64,000 nt of DNA, taken from NCBI GenBank assembly GCA_024516035.1, contig CM044967.1, positions 16,000,502 to 16,064,501 on the forward strand, read 5' to 3'. A program made the translations under genes and the position numbers. Positions 44,780-55,221 of the stretch are shown here, piece by piece. Source of the stretch: Bactericera cockerelli (taxonomy: Eukaryota; Arthropoda; Insecta; Hemiptera; Triozidae). Position 1 is the stretch's first letter; each line of letters opens with the position of its first letter. Below the pieces are notes generated by a model. The model saw only the letters and a program-made list of their open reading frames with translations. It ran no database searches and was not told the DNA's origin.

Positions 44780-45000
44780 TTATTTTATTTTTTTATTTAT
44801 TTACACTTTATTTTTTATACAATACATACAACAATAAATTATTAACAAAGATAAAAAAATTACCAATAGGTATTTACAAAATAAGATATAGAAGAAAAAA
44901 AATATTTAAATTTAAATGTATTGTAATCCGGGGCGAAGTTAATGCCTTAGGCATTCTCTGCCACTTAACCCCGATCACCATCGTTCACGATGACGCCACC
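44780..45000 (-). repeat. LINE 3'-end fragment
   Basis: A TTTATTTATTT-rich tail complement is followed by AAGTTAATGCCTTAGGCATT and ACTTAACCCCGATCACC. It is related to 25605-25695 in layout rather than in detail. Confidence 0.4.
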
Positions 45001-45059
45001 CTATGATGATGATGATGGTGGCAAAGTTTAGTACTATGCAAAATGTGCTAGTTTGTTCA

Positions 45060-45155
45060 GTAGTCACCGTGGCCAGTTGAGTTAGTGCGCTAGGCGTTGC
45101 ACACTTGGTGACTTGGGTTCGATCCCCAGCGGGTTACAATTTCCGAGGTACAATT
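45060..45155 (+). repeat. SINE family D head
   Basis: GTCACCGTGGCCAGTTGAGT, then GCGCTAGGCGTTGCACACT and B box GGGTTCGATCCCCAGC. The usual family D body is not directly attached; an inverted, more complete copy follows at 45281. Confidence 0.7.
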
Positions 45156-45280
45156 ACCTTTTATTTTTTACTATTTGTACTATTTTATTATATTACTTTA
45201 GTACTATATTTGTACTTAATAGTCCATTTTTTAAAAAAATATGTATGATTTTATTGGCGGTTAAGCACAAGGCCTCAATT

Positions 45281-45493
45281 TTTGTGGGTAGCGCACTAAG
45301 AGCCTCCTTAACTTTTCGAATTCTATTACATTAATTTCTTTTTAATCTGGTAATACAAGTAACTACTCATTTTTCCTCACGAGGTATGAGTGGACCCCGA
45401 ACATCCAAGTACAGATTAGAAAAATTATTGTCCCGCTGGGGATCGAACCCAGTTCACTATGCATGCAATGTCTAATGCGCTAACTGCGCTAAC
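45281..45493 (-). repeat. SINE family D copy
   Basis: + strand order: GTGGGTAGCGCACTAAGAG, ACAAGTAACTACTCATTTTT, GAGGTATGAGTGGACCCCGA, GGGGATCGAACCCAG (B-box complement), CTAATGCGCTAAC (A-box complement). A poly-A run follows. Confidence 0.8.
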
Positions 45494-45705
45494 AAAAAAA
45501 AAAAAAAAATATTTGAAAGCATCTCTAGTTGTTGTTCTTAATCTGTGGCTCTATCTACGTTAGTCCAGTGCACCATAGAGTAGATATTATAGCCACCGGA
45601 GTACCTACCGTACGGAGAGCTTGAATGAATCACTAGATTGACAAGTCTTTGACCGATCATTTTAGACATGCATGAGTTTAACAGGACCGACGCTAAATAA
45701 TTTGT

Positions 45706-45878
45706 TAGGGGACATAGATTTACCTCTAGATATAGACGTTACCTAGAAATATACGAGTATACTTAGTGGACATAGATTTAGCTCTAGATATAGAGGTACC
45801 TAGAGATATATACTTAGGGGACATAGATTTACCTCTGGATATAGAGGTACCTAGAGATATATACTTAGGGGACATATA
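45706..45878. repeat. 51-bp minisatellite, left block
   Basis: About three and a half units of GGGGACATAGATTTACCTCT, AGATATAGAGGTACCTAGAG and ATATATACTTA. Each unit contains the near-palindrome ACCTCTAGATATAGAGGT. The block stops at the TA where the Tc1-like element begins. Confidence 0.85.
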
Positions 45879-46149
45879 CACTTGAGAGCAAGAAAAGCGA
45901 ATCAAACTTTTTCCTCCACCAAATCTGCCATATCTTCGAAATTACTATTTCTATCGAGTCGTATGATATCTCAAAATGTTGTAAATTTTGTTTTCTACAA
46001 TATCATAGTTTGATTGTCAAAAAAAACCTACCAGAAGCCGTCAAAATTAAATTTTACTACAGGATGTCAAAAAAGAAGAAAAACATGATTTTTTTATTTT
46101 TAACAAACGACGTTATAACCTGAGAAATCAAAAAGATTCATTCATAACA

Positions 46150-46790
46150 ATGGTGAATCAGTATTTTGTGTTGCCTCCCCGAGCTTTGATCACAGCATTC
46201 ATTCGATTTGGTATTGAGTGGACCAAAAAAAACCACAATTTCTTGGGGCAACCTCTCCCCTTCTTTGGTGAGGGCGATCTTGAGCTCTGCTACAGTCTGG
46301 GGAGCCGGTATTCTGCCTCAAACACTTCGTTTGAGTGGGTCACACAGATTTTCAATCGGATTGAGGTCGGCACTAAGAGAGGGCTAGTCCAAAGTGTCAA
46401 TATTCTCCTCACCCAAGAACTCCCAAACACAGTTTGCCACATGTGGGCGGGCATTGTCGTGCATGAGGAACTGGTCGCCCATATTTTGATCGAGAAGAAC
46501 CACATGGATCTGAAGGATGTTATCAATGTATCGCTGACTGTTCAGGCCACCTCCCGCACCGCATGTGATGAAAACCCATTCAGTCTTTCTTTCAGTTGAA
46601 ATCCCACCCCACACCATACAGGAACCACCGTCGAAACTGACAATTTCGTGATGCAATACTCATCATACCTTTCTCCCGCTCTTCGATACTCTTTTCCTTC
46701 TGTTATTACCAAACAAACACACCCGGCATTCACCAGTGAAGAGAACAGAGCGCCATTGCTGGGGTATCCACGTGTTCTATGGCGAATCTG
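46150..46790 (-). pseudogene. Tc1-like transposase remnant (middle and C-terminal part)
   Basis: Reading on the - strand from the palindrome centre into its left arm, the translation shows GERYDEY, MVWGGIS, then MHDNARPHVANCV (second catalytic Asp), EENIDTLD, a stop where Trp is expected, and DLNPIENLCD (third catalytic residue, Glu). The first Asp position reads TGEC instead of the usual TDES. With a premature stop, frame breaks and no DNA-binding half, it cannot make an active enzyme. Confidence 0.85.
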
Positions 46791-46867
46791 AGTCTCCTTT
46801 CCCTGTGCTCTCTAGAGAGTTTGGGTCCAGTTGAAGTTCTCTTTGGTTAAATTCTAGCTTCTTGAAG

Positions 46868-47235
46868 TCCTGCAGACCCATGTGGTTCTTCTTGATCAAA
46901 ATATGGGCGACTAGTTCCTCCTCATGCACGACAATGCCCGCCCACATGTGGCAAACTGTGTTTGGGAGTTCTTGGGTGAGGAGAATATTGACACTTTGGA
47001 CTAGCCCTCTCTTAGTGCCGACCTCAATCCGATTGAAAATTTGTGTGACCCACTCAAACGAAGTGTTTGAGGCAGAACACCGGCTCCCCAGACTGTAGCA
47101 GAGCTCAAGATCGCCCTCACCGAAGAAGGGGAGAGGTTGCCCCAAGAAATTGTGGTTTTTTTGATCCACTCAATACCAAATCGAATGAATGCTGTGATCA
47201 AAGCTCGGGGAGGCAACACAAAATACTGATTCACC
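46868..47235 (+). pseudogene. Inverted second copy of Tc1-like transposase C-terminal part
   Basis: The + strand of the right arm repeats HDNARPHVANCVWEFL, EENIDTLD-stop, and DLNPIENLCDPLKR up to the end GGNTKY. It carries the same Trp-to-stop change as the left arm. That shared defect means the arms were duplicated from one already defective copy. Confidence 0.85.
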
Positions 47236-47509
47236 ATTGTTATGAATGAATCTTGTTGATTTCTCAGGTTATAACGTCGTTTGTTAAAAATAAAAAAATC
47301 ATGTTTTTCTTCTTTTTTGACATCCTGTAGTAAAATTTAATTTTGACGGCTTCTGGTAGGTTTTTTTGTAACAATCAAATTATGCAACTGTAGAAAACAA
47401 AATTTACAACATTTTGAGATATCATACGACTCGATAGAAATAGTAATTTCGAAGATATCGCAGATTTGGTGGAGGAAAAAGTTTGATTCGCTTTTCTTGC
47501 TCTCAAGTG

Positions 47510-47683
47510 TATTTACCTCTACATATAGAGGTACCTAGAGATATATACTTAGGGGACATAGATTTACCTCTAGATATAGAGGTACCTAGAGATATATACT
47601 TAGGGGACATAGATTTACCTCTACATATAGAGGTACTTAGAGATATATATCTAGGGGACCTCTAGGTAAATCTATGGCCGAAG
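47510..47683. repeat. 51-bp minisatellite, right block
   Basis: It continues the unit seen at 45706-45878, resuming at TTTACCTCT where the left block stopped at GGGGACATA. About three units, the last ending in an inverted fragment (CCTCTAGGTAAATCTATGG). Confidence 0.85.
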
Positions 47684-47797
47684 GAAAGGAATGGATGAAG
47701 ACGATTTTGAAGAAAATGATTGAAAATACAGGGGATCCAAGATAAAAGAGCTACCTAATAGAGAGGATCACCCAACCCTCAGTCTTATTATTTGTCT

Positions 47798-48004
47798 GTC
47801 CCCCCCGTAGCTCAGTGGTAAAGGCGGCACTCTGGGAATCCAGAGATTTCAGAGGTCGCGGGTTCGAAACCCAACCGGGACATGACAAGTTATCCTCCCA
47901 TTTGGGATTTTTACCACATAATAATGAGTCTTGATTTTACTGCTGGAATAATGGGGCTTAATAGTCATAATCGGACAGTATAGATAATGCGATATTATTA
48001 TTAT
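47798..48004 (+). repeat. SINE family B, full-length copy
   Basis: CCGTAGCTCAGTGGTAAAGG, B box GGGTTCGAAACCC, CCGGGACATGACAAGTTATC and ACTGCTGGAATAATGGGG are present with an ATT tail. The first bases have slipped into a C-run. Confidence 0.85.
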
Positions 48005-48094
48005 CTCGTCACATACTCAATCCAAGCATTCCTGAGTGTCTTCATTAATTTTCTAAATCCTTCCTACTAAATTCCGGTACAAAGTTCGTAATTC

Positions 48095-48222
48095 GGGATC
48101 GAATTAAAAGTTAAGATAAGACAGCCTCCCTCAAGTCTGGCTATAGTCCGCTGTGATAGGTTGAATCTCTGACTTGAGGTTAGCTTATCTTAAATTTAAA
48201 CCTGTTTTGCAATTCGGCCCGA
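48095..48222. mobile_element. Second copy of the MITE at 37790
   Basis: AAAAGTTAAGATAAGACAG and the inverted GCTTATCTTAAATTTAAACC bracket the conserved centre CCGCTGTGATAGGTTGAATC. The terminal repeats are degraded compared with the 37.8-kb copy. Confidence 0.6.
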
Positions 48223-48239
48223 TGTATAGCTATGATAGA

Positions 48240-48432
48240 ATAATAATAATAATATCTCCTTATTTATACTACCCGATTAGGACTATTAAGTCCCATTATT
48301 CAGTAAGCCCAAGACGTATTATTATGTGGTTAAAATCCCAAAATTGGAGGGGAATTTTTCGTGTGCCGGCTGGGTTTCGAAACCACGACCTCTGGAATCT
48401 CTAGCTCCACAGAGTGCCACTTAAACAATGAA
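48240..48432 (-). repeat. SINE family B copy
   Basis: ATTTATACTACCCGATTAGG, CAGTAAGCCCAAGACGTA and the B-box complement GGGTTTCGAAACC are in order; the first part of the tRNA head is degraded. Confidence 0.75.
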
Positions 48433-48837
48433 AGCATGATAGCATACCACTAAAAGAACTGACTACACTTCTATTATTGCTTCCGACCCCAATCTCATTT
48501 GAAAAACAATACACCATCCCTCTACTGGCGTGTTCTTGGGAATGTTCTAAGCTCGCACAGTTTTTTAATTGGGTAGTATTTATTTAGCATTCTCGTGCAT
48601 TGCCTGCATTCTTCAGATCGTGGCCATTAAGTAAATATGCAATTAATATGCCATGGCACCAAACGCACGTTTATTGCAAGACTACAAGTAATTAATCGTT
48701 TACCCACAAGGTGTTCTGGTGTGTTGGAGTATGTTTCATAATAAATTAACTCAGATTTCTTCACGGCTTTGCTTTGATCCGGCCGTTTGCTAAATTTAGA
48801 GTAGGATACGTCTGGTTACCATGTTTGTGTCTGTCAC

Positions 48838-48963
48838 GGGGAAATGACAAATTATCCTCCCGTTTGGTCTTTTGACAGTAATACGTTTTAGGCTTACTGC
48901 TGGAATAGTGGGACTCATTAGTCTTAATCGGGCAATATAAATGAGGCGATATTATTATTACAA
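48838..48963 (+). repeat. SINE family B copy, 5'-truncated
   Basis: It begins near GGGGAAATGACAAATTATCC and retains GGCTTACTGCTGGAATA, CGGGCAATATAAATGAGG and the (ATT)n tail; no tRNA head. Confidence 0.7.
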
Positions 48964-48983
48964 TTATTAATTTCACCCTTGTA

Positions 48984-49069
48984 AATATTCAACACGCCTG
49001 GGACTCGAACCTCCCGACCTTCAGGTTTTGAGTCCGCTGTCTTATTGATCGAACTACTGGAGGTCGGTT
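48984..49069 (-). repeat. SINE family C head-side copy
   Basis: GGGACTCGAACCTCCCGACC, CTTATTGATCGAACTACTGG and AGGTCGGTT are present; the body beyond the B box is not recognised. Confidence 0.65.
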
Positions 49070-49084
49070 AAAGAAACTTTCAGT

Positions 49085-49325
49085 ACAGTTCTGAATTATA
49101 GAATGTCCAGTTTTGTCTACCGCCTTATTCTCTCACATTTCTAGAATAACTTTCTTAAAGTCTTCAAAAGAAAATGTTCTAAACTTTTGAAAATATTTTG
49201 TCCTCAGTTAAAAATGAGCTATGTTTTCAGTAATAATTTAACTCGGCAACAATTGGAGATCATGCTAGGATGTAAAACGAAATTCTAGTTAAAAGTTAAG
49301 TTAAAGTATGAGTCCTCTTTACAAT
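49085..49325. other. Intergenic stretch without recognised features
   Basis: No exon or repeat body recognised. Confidence 0.4.
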
Positions 49326-49658
49326 TTTTGTGGGTAGCACAATTACCCACAAAATTACGAAGAGCCTCCTTACAATAATAATATTCATAATAATAACACT
49401 CTTTAGTGGAATGCTCAAAGCATTTTCTACCGCCTTCACTTTTCGAATTCTACTACTTACATTAATTTCATTATACTCTGGGGAAGCCGCCACTGGTCGT
49501 TACTCATACAAGTAACTACTCATTTTTCCTCACGAGGTTTGAGTGCACCCCGCACATCCAAGTACAGAGAAGAAAAATTCCTGACCCGCTGGGAATCGAA
49601 CCCAGTTGACCATGCATGCAATGTCTAATGCGCTAACTAACGTGGCCACGGTGACTAC
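49326..49658 (-). repeat. SINE family D copy containing a family A fragment
   Basis: The family D order is complete (GTGGGTAGCAC, TACAAGTAACTACTC, GGGAATCGAACCCAG, GTGGCCACGGTGAC). Between GAGCCTCCTTA and CACTTTTCGAATTCTA, about 65 bases of family A 3' body are inserted (ACTCTTTAGTGGAATGC to AAGCATTTTCTACC). Confidence 0.75.
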
Positions 49659-49659
49659 C

Positions 49660-50281
49660 CAAATTTTCTATTCATGAATACAAAAACGGCTGATCATGTC
49701 TTTTTTGTGGAGAATTTTTACCAGACTAGCGATAATTTATTTATTTAGAAACTCTTTGATAAATACTTTTGCGATTTAACCATTGATTAAAATTAAGCGT
49801 TGATTACCTAAATATAATCGATCGATTAATGTGACAGTTAATAAACGCACACTTAGTGCCAGATAGGTTGTACCAAGCATTGTAGATAACCAAATCGGGG
49901 ATATTCCTAGTCGTGGTTCCTGGATGTCTGTCATCTAGTTAGTGAGTTCATTGTTGACATAACTGACCATAGTCGGTACGTACTAGTAGATAAAACTAAT
50001 AATGGTACCAACTCATTCTCCAATGCTTCGGTATAACCTCGACATTACGTCAATTCTGATATCTAAATAATTACCTTGATTTTCTTTACTATCCATGGAA
50101 CCAACTTCCTCAGTTGCTTCAGTACCATAGTCTCTCCTGATAGCTCAGTCGTCAAGGCGTCGGTCGGTCTGGTTGTAAAGAGTTGTTTGAAAAGTTTTTT
50201 GGAGGTTATGGGCCCACGCGGCTTGCTAGTAGCCACATACAGATACAAAATACATGGATCAATCGATCAGCAATACATGTA
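49660..50281. other. Intergenic stretch without recognised features
   Basis: A tRNA-like head fragment may lie at about 50132-50165 (CTGATAGCTCAGTCGTCAAG), but no B box follows in place. No exon is recognised. Confidence 0.35.
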
Positions 50282-50500
50282 GTAATAATAATACTCTTTA
50301 GTGGAAGGTAACCACCAGGCGGGGTTGATGCTCAAAGCATTTTCTACCACCTAACCCTCAGAGTCTCATTATTATGTGGTCACAAACTCAAATGAATGAG
50401 GAAAAATTCATGCATTGGGTGAGACTCGAACCAACGGATCCCTAGGCTACCTGGATTAGGTACCAGACTAGCCCCCTAACCACTTGTCTACCAAGTGGTT
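50282..50500 (-). repeat. SINE family A, full-length copy
   Basis: ACTCTTTAGTGGAAGGTAAC, GAGTCTCATTATTATGTGG, B-box complement GAGACTCGAACC and A-box complement CCTAACCACTTGTC are all present. Confidence 0.8.
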
Positions 50501-51008
50501 AATTATTGCAATACTTGTAGTATTGGAATAATTCTATTCTAATACTACAAGAGTATTGTGAAATGATCAAAATCAATTTGTTTCATACATTAAAACCTAA
50601 CGGTTACCCAGCGCTATTGTTACTTTCAAGCATACATAATATATCTTCCATAGGTAACGGTTGTATTTTGTAGTAGAGTCCGGAAGTTATGGTCTCTCTA
50701 CAGTTTACAAGAGCCTGAACATTGGATCTAGGCGTCCATGGATTTTTAGAATTATTATTGAATATTTAATTAGAAGGACAAAATACAAACAAATAATAAT
50801 AACAAATAAATTACAAAACTAAGACTTTACTCCAGCAGTCAAACAGGACTTATGTATTTTAAGGCTACTATAATGTCAGATTGTTTGATACATTGTGCAT
50901 TGCATAACCACGAATATACCAGGCGTTTATAAAAAAAAGCGAAAAAAAGACATTACACTCTTAGTTCTTTATTCAGAGTGCTGGTTTTACCGCTTTTGAT
51001 TTATTATC

Positions 51009-51262
51009 TGACCTGGTTGCAGGGTTTTCAGTGAAACCCTTACAATTAACACTGCGACCTAATTAGATCTATTGTGACCTGTTAATTCTATTCGGTTTAA
51101 ACGTCTTGATTTGAGATACATAGTCAGGACGGGGGTTTTACCCTCCATTCGCTGAGAATCGTACCAGCTACCCACATTAACCTCATCCAGCCCGGGTAGG
51201 GCCGGAATAGCCAGCCTCACATGTTCGGAGGGAACAGAATTTTCTGTGCGAAATTCTGTGTG
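51009..51262 (-). repeat. SINE family E, body and tail
   Basis: ACCTGGTTGCAGGGTTTTCA, ACTGCGACCTAATTAG, then CCACATTAACCTCATCCAGC and ATGTTCGGAGGGAACAG match the 2182-2497 copy in order. The tRNA head is missing. Confidence 0.7.
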
Positions 51263-51384
51263 AATTAATTTATTATGAAACACACTCCAACACACGAGAA
51301 CACCCTAGTGGGTAAACGATTAATTGCTTGTAGTCTTGCAATAAACGTGCGTTTGGTGCCATGGTTATATTAATTGCATAATTG

Positions 51385-51512
51385 CAAATGCCAGCCTCAC
51401 GTGTTTAGAGGGGACAGAATTTTCTTCGAAAAGTCTGCCCCAACCGGGAGTCGAACTCGAGACCTCTGGACTATGGGCGATAATCATAACCGTTACGCCA
51501 CGGAGGCTGGCA
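51385..51512 (-). repeat. SINE family E, head part
   Basis: ACAGAATTTTCTTCGAAAAG, B-box complement GGGAGTCGAACTCGAG and A-box complement ACCGTTACGCCACGGAGGC give the cleanest family E head in the window. Confidence 0.75.
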
Positions 51513-51644
51513 CCTCTGTTGATAAAGATCAGTGTATTCAACTCGCTGGGGGACATTAAACAGATACGGTACAACCTTTGTCAGGGCCAAAACACAATAA
51601 CACAAATCACTTGGCGTTAGGGGAAGCGCATCCAGTCGTAAAAT

Positions 51645-51915
51645 ATAAGAGTTGGGTGGAAGAGATTGCTATAGGCAATAACCCCGCCCTTTAGTTAGGA
51701 CATGTGTATATATTTTGTTTATTTTTTTCCTGTTTATATTTATACATTGTCAATTTTGTATTTTAATTTTTACCTTTTTTTTTTTTTTTTTTTCTTTTTA
51801 AGTGGGGTTTAACGTCGCTTTCAACTGCCATGGTCATATCACGACGGGAGCAATTTTTACCTTTATTTGTCTGTATACATGTTCTTCTTATAAAGAGTTT
51901 AATAATAATAATAAA
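51645..51915 (+). repeat. LINE 3'-end with a nested retrocopy
   Basis: GTTGGGTGGAAGAGATTGCT and CCCCGCCCTTTAGTTAGGAC start the fragment, and a TTTAATAATAATAATA tail ends it. A 77-base insertion at 51775-51851 splits it, flanked by identical AATTTTTACC copies. Confidence 0.7.
51775..51851 (-). mobile_element. Short 5'-truncated retrocopy with poly-A tail and 10-bp target duplication
   Basis: Read on the - strand: TTGCTCCCGTCGTGATATGA, GTTGAAAGCGACGTTAAACC, then about 20 A. The body matches the tail of the 5S-headed SINE at 58430-58480. The direct repeats AATTTTTACC lie at 51765-51774 and 51852-51861. Confidence 0.75.
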
Positions 51916-51989
51916 ATGTGAAAGTACCTAGGAATGCCAGAAACGTAAAATATTAGGAGTACAAGAGCCATAACCAACCAAAACAAAGG

Positions 51990-53003
51990 CTAATAAGAAG
52001 AGGTTTTAACATTTAAATTAAACATGTGGGTTTGAATAATTGTTTACTTACCTACTTTAGAATATGGTGAATTTCATTATTTCCATGTGTTATATTATTG
52101 TATTGTTACCTTTCATATATATTTTTTACATTATTTAACGTGTAACACCAAGTGGGTATCTACTCATTTCAACTGTTGAGATTTCCCAGACAAGAAATAC
52201 CTATACCGCTTCATTGCAGTATCATGAAAGTATTTTAAATTTCAGAAAGTGTAGTGTGTTAGCTGTAAAATTTACTGAGGACAGATTTTTGTACATTATT
52301 GAGTATCTAGGAATTTTAACTTATATTAATTAAGTTAATAGAAAACTTCATGTGAATTAAATTAATTTAAATATAAATTAATTATAGGTTAAACAATTTT
52401 AATGGCATGAATTCTCGATTTTTTAGAGAAATAAACAAATTTCTAAGCTCCACTAGTAAAAACTACCTGGATTTAGATCGAGAAAAAAAACACGAACTTT
52501 TATTTCTTGAGAGTGTAAAAGAAAACTATTAAAAATTTCAAACAAGTAGCTTATTCCTTTGAACTTTATCAGATGTTTGAAATTTAACTCGAAGCTGTAA
52601 TAACACGGTAAGCTTGAAACGCTCATTTCTCGGTTCTCCTCAAGATATTACGCAAACTCAACCTTATTCTAGTAAGACCTGAGAGTTGGATGAAAATTAA
52701 AATTATAACCTGCCACTATTAATGGGCTCCTCAGAGCAGCGAAGAGTTTTCCCAACCCCAGAATGGGAGTTTAGTACACTCGGAGGAGATTTAAAGTAGA
52801 GAGGAGATGGGAGAAGATTAGGTCAATGGTAAGTTACTCGCTTGTCATGCAGAAGGTACCGGGTTCGATCCAGAGAGCTGACAAAGTTTATATAATAATA
52901 CATCATTTGTTTTATTTTTCATATTATTTTTATGAATACAGAGGACCCATCCTAAGACATTTTTATTTGCTTCTAATATTCAAAACTTTTTTTCTTTTTT
53001 AAG
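51990..53003. other. Intergenic region without recognised features
   Basis: It is A+T-rich; no exon, SINE head or tandem array recognised. A possible tRNA-like fragment at 52825-52880 (GCTTGTCATGCAGAAGGTAC, GGGTTCGATCC) lacks a matching 5' half. Confidence 0.4.
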
Positions 53004-53275
53004 TCATTGTGCCCCGGAAACGCTTATGCATAACTTCAGGGCACTTTACCTTCACATCCATGCCATTCCGGAAACGGAAATTCAAAACTTGGTTACAATT
53101 GGTTGTTACGTTTCGGTGCGCTCGTGTTGACCCAGCACCTAAATAGTATTGTGTCACTTCTCGCCCATCAGAGGGCATACTGCGGGATGGGCAAGCTACA
53201 ACACATACCACAACTGTGTACGTCTACAGTAATAGTGCTGGTTCATGTCCAAGCAATAAAATATGCTGTGAAAAA
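53004..53275 (-). repeat. Family F body joined to another dispersed repeat
   Basis: TTGTGCCCCGGAAACGCTTA and ATGCCATTCCGGAAACGGAA match the family F body at 21995-22080. From 53125 on, GACCCAGCACCTAAATAGTA, CACTTCTCGCCCATCAGAGG and CGTCTACAGTA match 62048-62180. Confidence 0.6.
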
Positions 53276-53454
53276 AAAAAAAAAAAATAGACCACATAGC
53301 TGTCTACAATTTTCTGTCTACAAAAATGCTACAAAAATAGCTCTCTACAATTCAATTTTTGTTATCATATTTGCATATCGTAATAAGTAAATAAATAAAT
53401 GTGTATTCTTTGTGCTAGGATTATAGGACTTTTCCGTATATTTAATATCCCAAT

Positions 53455-53621
53455 ATCTTATTGTTGCCTATTATTCCGCCACTGGTCGCTGCTAACATTA
53501 AAGCAGACCCCGAACACCCAAGTACAGAGCAGAAAAAATCCTTTGCCCCCCTGGGGATCGAACCAGGACACCGTCCCGTGCAATGCCTAGCGCGCTAACT
53601 CACTCTGCCACGGTGACTACT
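53455..53621 (-). repeat. SINE family D copy
   Basis: ATTCCGCCACTGGTCGCTGC, CAAGTACAGAGCAGAAAA, GGGGATCGAACCAGG and GCTAACTCACTCTGCCACGG are in order. Confidence 0.75.
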
Positions 53622-53623
53622 TG

Positions 53624-53736
53624 CATATCCCAACTACTCAAACCGCTTTACTAATTTTTTGCTTAACTTGGGACTTGAACCACCGACCTCTCATTACAAG
53701 TCGTTCGTCTTATCGATCAAGCTACTGAGGTCGGTA
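53624..53736 (-). repeat. SINE family C copy
   Basis: It directly abuts the family D copy. CAACTACTCAAACCGCTTTA, GGGACTTGAACCACCGACCT and CTTATCGATCAAGCTACTGA are present. Confidence 0.75.
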
Positions 53737-54040
53737 GATTATTCAAATTAAACCATACATCAGAAACATAACAAGTCTAATAATATAAGGTCTCAGAAAG
53801 AACTTATAGATAGTATCTTAAAAAAAACTTATATCTTCAAATTATTTCGATTTTTATTTGTTTTACCAAGAGTTATACACAACTATTGGATTTTTCTGTT
53901 TAACTTATTTTTAAGGTTTTCTTCATATGAAGAAAAAACCCTATTGAAGATCCCTTTTCCGTATGGGGTACGGAAAAGTGGCTGTCTGTCACAAGTCATG
54001 ACTCATGAACGGTTTATTTCATTTCCAAATGGAATTTTTC

Positions 54041-54127
54041 GTGATGCTGACTATTCCCGGTCAAACCCAAGCTGGGTGAGGTTAATGTTGGTACCTGTTT
54101 GTTTGTAAGTTTCTAGAAAATGGAGTG
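54041..54127 (+). repeat. Fragment of the 5S/E shared body
   Basis: GTGATGCTGACTATTCCCGG and AAGCTGGGTGAGGTTAATG match the junction and body after the 5S-like head at 29525-29600; the head itself is absent. Confidence 0.6.
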
Positions 54128-54633
54128 CAATACGTTTCTACTCGAATGACCTCAATTTTAAATAGAAGTTTAGCAAAAAATAAAAATGGAAATAACAATA
54201 AAAAAACATATTGTAGTCTCGAAAAGAAAGTCATAGCTTGCATGATGAACCTCATAAAAGTTCTAATATAATCTAAAACATATTTTCCCAAAAAGTAAAA
54301 CTTGTGAACATTAATGTAAAGTTGAAAAAAAATTGTAACTCTGTTGGAGAAAAAAGACAGACAGTTATGGGTGACTACTGGATGATTTCTGGGTGGAACA
54401 ACATAGAACATGTTTGTTAAGAAGTTGTTATTAATTATTTTATTTTTGGTCAAGGAACTAGTCTGATCTGACAATCCAGGTGCGTTTTGGGATCTCTTGG
54501 AGAAACATAATAATAAAAATATCTATATTTTTTTTTTTAAATATCTATATTAAAAATATCTCCCGAAAAATACAAGAGTAAAGTAAAGGGAGGTAGATGA
54601 TGCGACATAGTATGAAAATATAAAAACAATTAT
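54128..54633. other. Intergenic stretch without recognised features
   Basis: The segment 54185-54480 resembles 54775-55080 in layout (CATATTGTAGTCTCGAA / CATATTTTGTTAAGTCTCGA; GGACTAGT / GGGACTGT), so an old duplication is likely. No gene recognised. Confidence 0.35.
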
Positions 54634-54719
54634 TATTATTATTGCCTTATGTAAATATTTATACTGCCCGATTAAAGCTAATGAGTCCTAATATTCCAGC
54701 AGTAAGCTCAAGACGTACA
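54634..54719 (-). repeat. SINE family B copy, 3' body only
   Basis: ATTTATACTGCCCGATTAAA and CCAGCAGTAAGCTCAAGACG are present; the head is missing. Confidence 0.65.
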
Positions 54720-55221
54720 CTCGAGAGACTCTATTTTAAAAAATTTACAAAAAAAAAAATTGGATAATAACAATTAAAAACATATTTTGTTAAGTCTCGA
54801 AGATGAATAGTCATAGGCTTCGCATGCATGAACCCTGTTAAAGTTTCTATTTTCAGCATATCAAACAATTTGCCAATAAGTTTGGAATTGCTGAAGTTCA
54901 TAGTGCTTAAGTTGAAAAATAAATGTACCCATGTAAAAAAAATACAGCCAGATGGGGGACTCTGGCCACGGGTGGAACTCAACGAGATAAGCGTCGGAAA
55001 GGTTGTTCATAAATTATCTAATTTTTGTGTCCAGGGACTGTCCTGCTGGAACCAATCCCAGGTCGCGTTTTGGGATTCTTTGAGAAACAAATCTAATCAT
55101 AAAAATAATCATATTTTTTTCTAAAAAAAATAATATCAACGATCGCAACTCCTGAAAATACACAAGTAAGGTGAAGGGTAGATGTTGCGGTTCAGTATGA
55201 TATAAAAAAATTTAAAGATTA

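Larger units (their letters stand above)
45879..47509. mobile_element. Tc1-like transposon rearranged into a palindrome
   Basis: The 1631-bp unit starts TACACTTGAGAGCAAGAAAA (first TA = target) and ends with its exact inverse before a second TA, as Tc1/mariner insertions do. Its arms, 45879-46519 and 46868-47509, are inverted copies about 640 bp long with only scattered differences and one 3-base indel. Each arm holds the terminal repeat and the transposase 3' half. The 348-base centre holds part of the middle of the gene. The transposase N-terminal half is absent. It interrupts a 51-bp minisatellite in register. Confidence 0.9.

Noticed and set aside
46150..46599. 149-codon + strand frame and its twins in the right arm
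   Set aside because: Antisense to the Tc1-like transposase remnant inside the palindrome.
50132..50165. tRNA-like A box
   Set aside because: No B box at the right distance and no SINE body.
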